Below, in pieces: positions 61,571-64,000 of a stretch of 64,000 nt of DNA; position 1 is the first letter of the stretch; every line of letters starts with the position of its first letter. This stretch comes from Micromonospora sp. CCTCC AA 2012012 (GTDB lineage Bacteria; Actinomycetota; Actinomycetes; Mycobacteriales; Micromonosporaceae): assembly GCF_040499845.1 (NCBI RefSeq), contig NZ_CP159342.1:5890001-5954000 (forward strand), written 5' to 3'. The position numbers were made by a program, and so were the translations under genes. The notes beneath the pieces are model-generated. The model saw only the letters and a list, made by a program, of their open reading frames with translations, had not been told where the DNA came from and did not search any database.

Positions 61571-62533
61571 TCAGTCTTCCTGATGGCGGAACAGTCGGAA
61601 GTTGACCACGCTGACCACGGCCAGCATCAGCGCGAAGAGCACACTCATCGCCGCCGACCGGCCGACGTCGTAGTCGCGCAGCCCCTCGTCGACGATCCGC
61701 CAGACCACCGTGCGGGTCTGCTCGCCGGGCGCACCCTGGGTGATCAGGAACGCCTGCCCGAAGACGTTCGCGGAGGCGAGGATCGTCGTGGTCAGCACGA
61801 AGAGCAGCACCGGACGCAGTCCGGGCAGGGTGACGTGCCGGAACCGTTCCCAGCCGTTCGCGCCGTCGACCCGCGCCGCCTCGTACAGCTCGGCGGGGAT
61901 GTCCTGGAGCCCGGCCAGATAGATCACCGCGTTGAAGCCGCAGGTCCACCAGACGGTCACCCCGACCAGCGACACCCACGCCCACGGCACGTCGGTCACC
62001 CACGGGGTGTCCGAGGGCAGCCCGACCGCCCCGAGCAGCCGGTTGACCAGACCCAGGTTGGCGTCGAGCAGGAACCGCCAGAGCAGGCCGATCACCGCGA
62101 CGCCGAGGACGTACGGGGCGAAGAAGGCCGCCCGGAAGAAGGTCCGCCCGGGGAACGAGCGGTTCAACAGCAGGGCCAACCCCAGCGGTACGACCACCAG
62201 CAGCGGGGTCGCGAAGAGGGTGAAGATCCCGGTGGCCCGGACGCTGGACCACCAGTCGCCGTAGATCGCCGAGTCGCTGGAGAAGAGGTCCCGGTAGTTG
62301 CCCAGCCCGACGAAGGGCCGGTTCGGGAGCTGGAGGTCCCACTGGTGCAGGCTGATCCAGACCCCGAACAGGATCGGCGCCAGCCCGAACGCCAGGAACA
62401 GGACCAGGTACGGCGCGAGGAAGAGGTACGGGGTGGCCCGGTGCCCCCGCTGCGTGGCACTCCGACGGCGGGTACGCCCCGCCCGGGGCGGCGCGTCTCC
62501 ACGCGCCGCCCCGACCTCGATCACGTCCGCCAC
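61571..62533 (-). CDS. Carbohydrate ABC transporter permease (MalF type)
   Basis: A 320-aa permease from GTG 62533. The first 30 residues are basic and cytoplasmic. Helices begin at PYLFLAPYLVLFLAFGLAPILF, the short periplasmic part has FVGLGNYRDLF, and the EAA loop is LYEAARVDGANGWERFRHVTLPGLRP near residues 205-230. It forms the heteromeric channel with the MalG-type subunit. It is separated by only 6 bp from the binding-protein gene upstream. Confidence 0.93.
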   Translation of the reverse strand: MADVIEVGAARGDAPPRAGRTRRRSATQRGHRATPYLFLAPYLVLFLAFGLAPILFGVWISLHQWDLQLPNRPFVGLGNYRDLFSSDSAIYGDWWSSVRATGIFTLFATPLLVVVPLGLALLLNRSFPGRTFFRAAFFAPYVLGVAVIGLLWRFLLDANLGLVNRLLGAVGLPSDTPWVTDVPWAWVSLVGVTVWWTCGFNAVIYLAGLQDIPAELYEAARVDGANGWERFRHVTLPGLRPVLLFVLTTTILASANVFGQAFLITQGAPGEQTRTVVWRIVDEGLRDYDVGRSAAMSVLFALMLAVVSVVNFRLFRHQED

Positions 62534-62539
62534 GACGGA

Positions 62540-63874
62540 TCAGCTCCCGTACTTCTTGCGGTTGTCCGCGAGCTGCTTGTCGGCCTTGGCCGCGCCGTCG
62601 TCGAGCGCCTGCTTCGGCGTCTTCTTGCCCAGCGCCGCCTCGTTGAAGGCGTTGTAGAAGGTGATCATGACCTCGCCCAGGCCGGGTACGGCCGGCGGGA
62701 AGGCCGCGTACTCCAGCTCCGGGGCGAGCGCGTTGACCTCGGTGAGGGCCTTGAAGTCGGCGCTCTCCCGGACCGTCTTGCGGGCCGGCACCTGGCCGCC
62801 CTTGGCCCAGTCGAGGGAGTGCTCGCTGAGCCAGTTGATGAAGACCTTCGCCCCGGAGACCTTGTTGGCGTCGGCGCCGCGCTGCTTGACGATGGTGAAG
62901 TTGTGCGAGTTCGCCCAGACGGCCTGCTTAGTGCCGAGCTGCGGCAGCGGCGCGACGCCCCACTGCACGTCCGCGCTCTTCTTCAGGTCGTTGATCTGCC
63001 AGATGCCGTTGAAGTTGAACGCGTTCTTGCCGCTCTTGAGCGCCAGGTAGTCGGCGTCCTGGCCGACGTTCGCCGGCGAGTAGCCCTGCTTGATCATGTC
63101 CACCAGCCAGGTGCACGCCTCGACGCCCTGGTCCGAGTTGAAGGTGGCCTTGGCGACGTCGCCGTCGAAGAGCGTGCCGCCCCACTGGTGCAGCAGCGAA
63201 TAGAACGTCATCCCGCCGGTGAACTGGAACGGGCTGACCCAGAAGCCCTGCACGCCGGACTTCTTCAGCTCCGCCAGCGCGGCGGTGAACTCGTCCTTGG
63301 TGGTCGGCGGCTTGTTCGGGTCGAGGCCGGCCTTCTGCATGACGGCCTTGTTGTAGTAGAAGCCGAGCGGGTGCATGTCCAGCGGGATGCCGTACCGCTT
63401 GTCGTTGTAGAGGCCGCCCTTCCACACCGTGGGGGCGAAGTCGCCCTCGCTCAGTTGCAGCGCCTTGGCCACGTCGTCCAGCTCGGTGATCACGCCGCGC
63501 GCGGCGAAGGTGGCGAGCTGGTCCATGTGCATGACCGCGATGTCCGGCCCGTTGCCGCTGGAGACCGCGCCGGGCAGCTTGCTGTAGTAGTCCTGCCACT
63601 CGTACGTGACGACGCTGACCGCGATGTTCTTGTGCTCGCCGTTGAACTGCTCGACCAGCTTCTTGAAGATGTCGCCGTCGCCGCCCGTGAAGCCGTTCCA
63701 CAGCTTCAGGTCGACCTTGGGACCGGTGTAGTCCTTGCCGCCGTTGCCGCCGGCGGCGGAACCGCCGGGGCTGCTGCTGCCGCCGCCGCAGCCGGCCAGG
63801 GTGAGCGTGGCCGCCGCGCCGAGCCCGACGCCGTAGCCGAGCAGGCGCCGCCGGCTCATCTCGTTGCTGATCAT
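62540..63874 (-). CDS. Extracellular sugar-binding lipoprotein of the ABC importer
   Basis: A 444-aa family 1 solute-binding protein. The N-terminus MSRRRLLGYGVGLGAAATLTLAGC combines a Tat-like RR with a lipobox LAGC, followed by a Gly/Ser-rich linker. The mature domain has DLKLWNGFTGGDGDIFKKLVEQFN and the later NGIWQINDLKKS, RKTVRESADF blocks of the UgpB/MalE type. AAGGAG lies 7 nt before ATG 63874. It delivers an oligosaccharide to the two permeases; arabino-oligosaccharide is inferred from the flanking hydrolases. Confidence 0.92.
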   Translation of the reverse strand: MISNEMSRRRLLGYGVGLGAAATLTLAGCGGGSSSPGGSAAGGNGGKDYTGPKVDLKLWNGFTGGDGDIFKKLVEQFNGEHKNIAVSVVTYEWQDYYSKLPGAVSSGNGPDIAVMHMDQLATFAARGVITELDDVAKALQLSEGDFAPTVWKGGLYNDKRYGIPLDMHPLGFYYNKAVMQKAGLDPNKPPTTKDEFTAALAELKKSGVQGFWVSPFQFTGGMTFYSLLHQWGGTLFDGDVAKATFNSDQGVEACTWLVDMIKQGYSPANVGQDADYLALKSGKNAFNFNGIWQINDLKKSADVQWGVAPLPQLGTKQAVWANSHNFTIVKQRGADANKVSGAKVFINWLSEHSLDWAKGGQVPARKTVRESADFKALTEVNALAPELEYAAFPPAVPGLGEVMITFYNAFNEAALGKKTPKQALDDGAAKADKQLADNRKKYGS

Positions 63875-63911
63875 GCGGTTCTCCTTGGGGGACGGAATGA
63901 AGTGTGCCTGG

Positions 63912-64000
63912 TCACGGCTGGGGGACGAAGCGCAGCAGGTTCCAGGAGCAGGCGGGCAGCACCACGGAGCACCGGCCGCCGTCTGAGGTGGGGGTGGTGA
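63912..64000 (-). CDS. C-terminal end of a probable GH51 alpha-L-arabinofuranosidase (5' part beyond window)
   Basis: Only the last 29 codons are inside the window: TSDGGRCSVVLPACSWNLLR then FVPQP and TGA at 63914-63912. The closing strand with VVLP-x-x-SWN is the usual end of GH51 arabinofuranosidases. It lies 37 bp upstream of the binding-protein gene, on the same strand, so it heads or belongs to the same operon. The assignment rests on a short segment and the operon context. Confidence 0.55.
   Translation of the reverse strand, partial: TTPTSDGGRCSVVLPACSWNLLRFVPQP

Noticed and set aside
61583..64000. 805-codon plus-strand open frame opposite the sugar ABC operon
   Set aside because: It crosses three well supported minus-strand genes and has no ribosome site or domain.

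Overview
The window is very GC-rich, reads almost entirely as genes with G/C in third codon positions, and uses many GTG starts and ATGA/GTGA overlaps. Together with orthologues of bldN, an RsbN-like anti-sigma factor, rex and the tiny ribosomal protein bS22, this points to a filamentous, sporulating actinomycete. The gene mix looks most like Micromonosporaceae (Micromonospora or a relative); that placement is inference. No rRNA, tRNA, CRISPR array or transposase was found.

Layout. 1-5336: a CitA/DcuS-type sensor kinase (cut by the left edge) divergent from a tightly overlapped tctC-tctB-tctA-usp operon, a tripartite carboxylate importer. 5367-8075: a core block with a Cys-rich conserved protein, Ppx/GppA phosphatase and a sugar-isomerase-like TIM barrel. 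8094-27090: an accessory stretch holding a CGNR regulator / GSP-synthase-like ATP-grasp / short lipoprotein operon, proline dehydrogenase, a 475-aa protein and a giant RHS protein that share a nuclease-like domain, a TetR-controlled hydrolase operon, a membrane metalloprotease and a MacAB-like exporter. 27326-44955: the core block resumes with an excisionase-like HTH protein, bS22, an epimerase, an acyltransferase, a HAD phosphatase, rsbN-like/bldN, an acyl-CoA ligase, glutaredoxin, a two-component pair, rex and hemA-hemC-hemD-hemB. From memory, the order Rv0495c-Rv0496-Rv0498-Rv0500A-Rv0500B-Rv0501-Rv0502-Rv0505c-Rv0508-hemACDB of Mycobacterium tuberculosis is recognisable on both sides of the accessory stretch. 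45475-57779: an XRE regulator behind two DnaA-box-like sites, then mainly secreted or envelope proteins (extracellular nuclease, lytic transglycosylase, phospholipase A2, GHL10 hydrolase) plus a GNAT protein, an FmdB protein and a cyclase/STAND regulator. 58088-64000: an APC permease, then an arabinan-type operon on the minus strand (GH51 end, binding protein, two permeases, GH43).

How parts work together. Rex has a clear Rex operator over its own promoter and leads the heme operon, linking heme synthesis to NADH/NAD+ redox state. The sigma factor BldN and its membrane anti-sigma partner form a developmental switch. The sensor kinase probably controls the divergent tricarboxylate importer. 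The minus-strand sugar operon imports and trims arabino-oligosaccharides.

The most interesting system is the pair at 11270-19535. The C-terminal tip of the RHS protein looks like a PD-(D/E)xK nuclease toxin. The gene immediately upstream carries a clear homologue of that tip in which the E and K of the catalytic core are lost, fused to a second domain resembling polymorphic-toxin immunity proteins. No immunity gene lies downstream of the RHS gene. A second candidate is the short lipoprotein with a C-terminal RGGFG motif, translationally coupled to a glutathionylspermidine-synthase-like ATP-grasp ligase.
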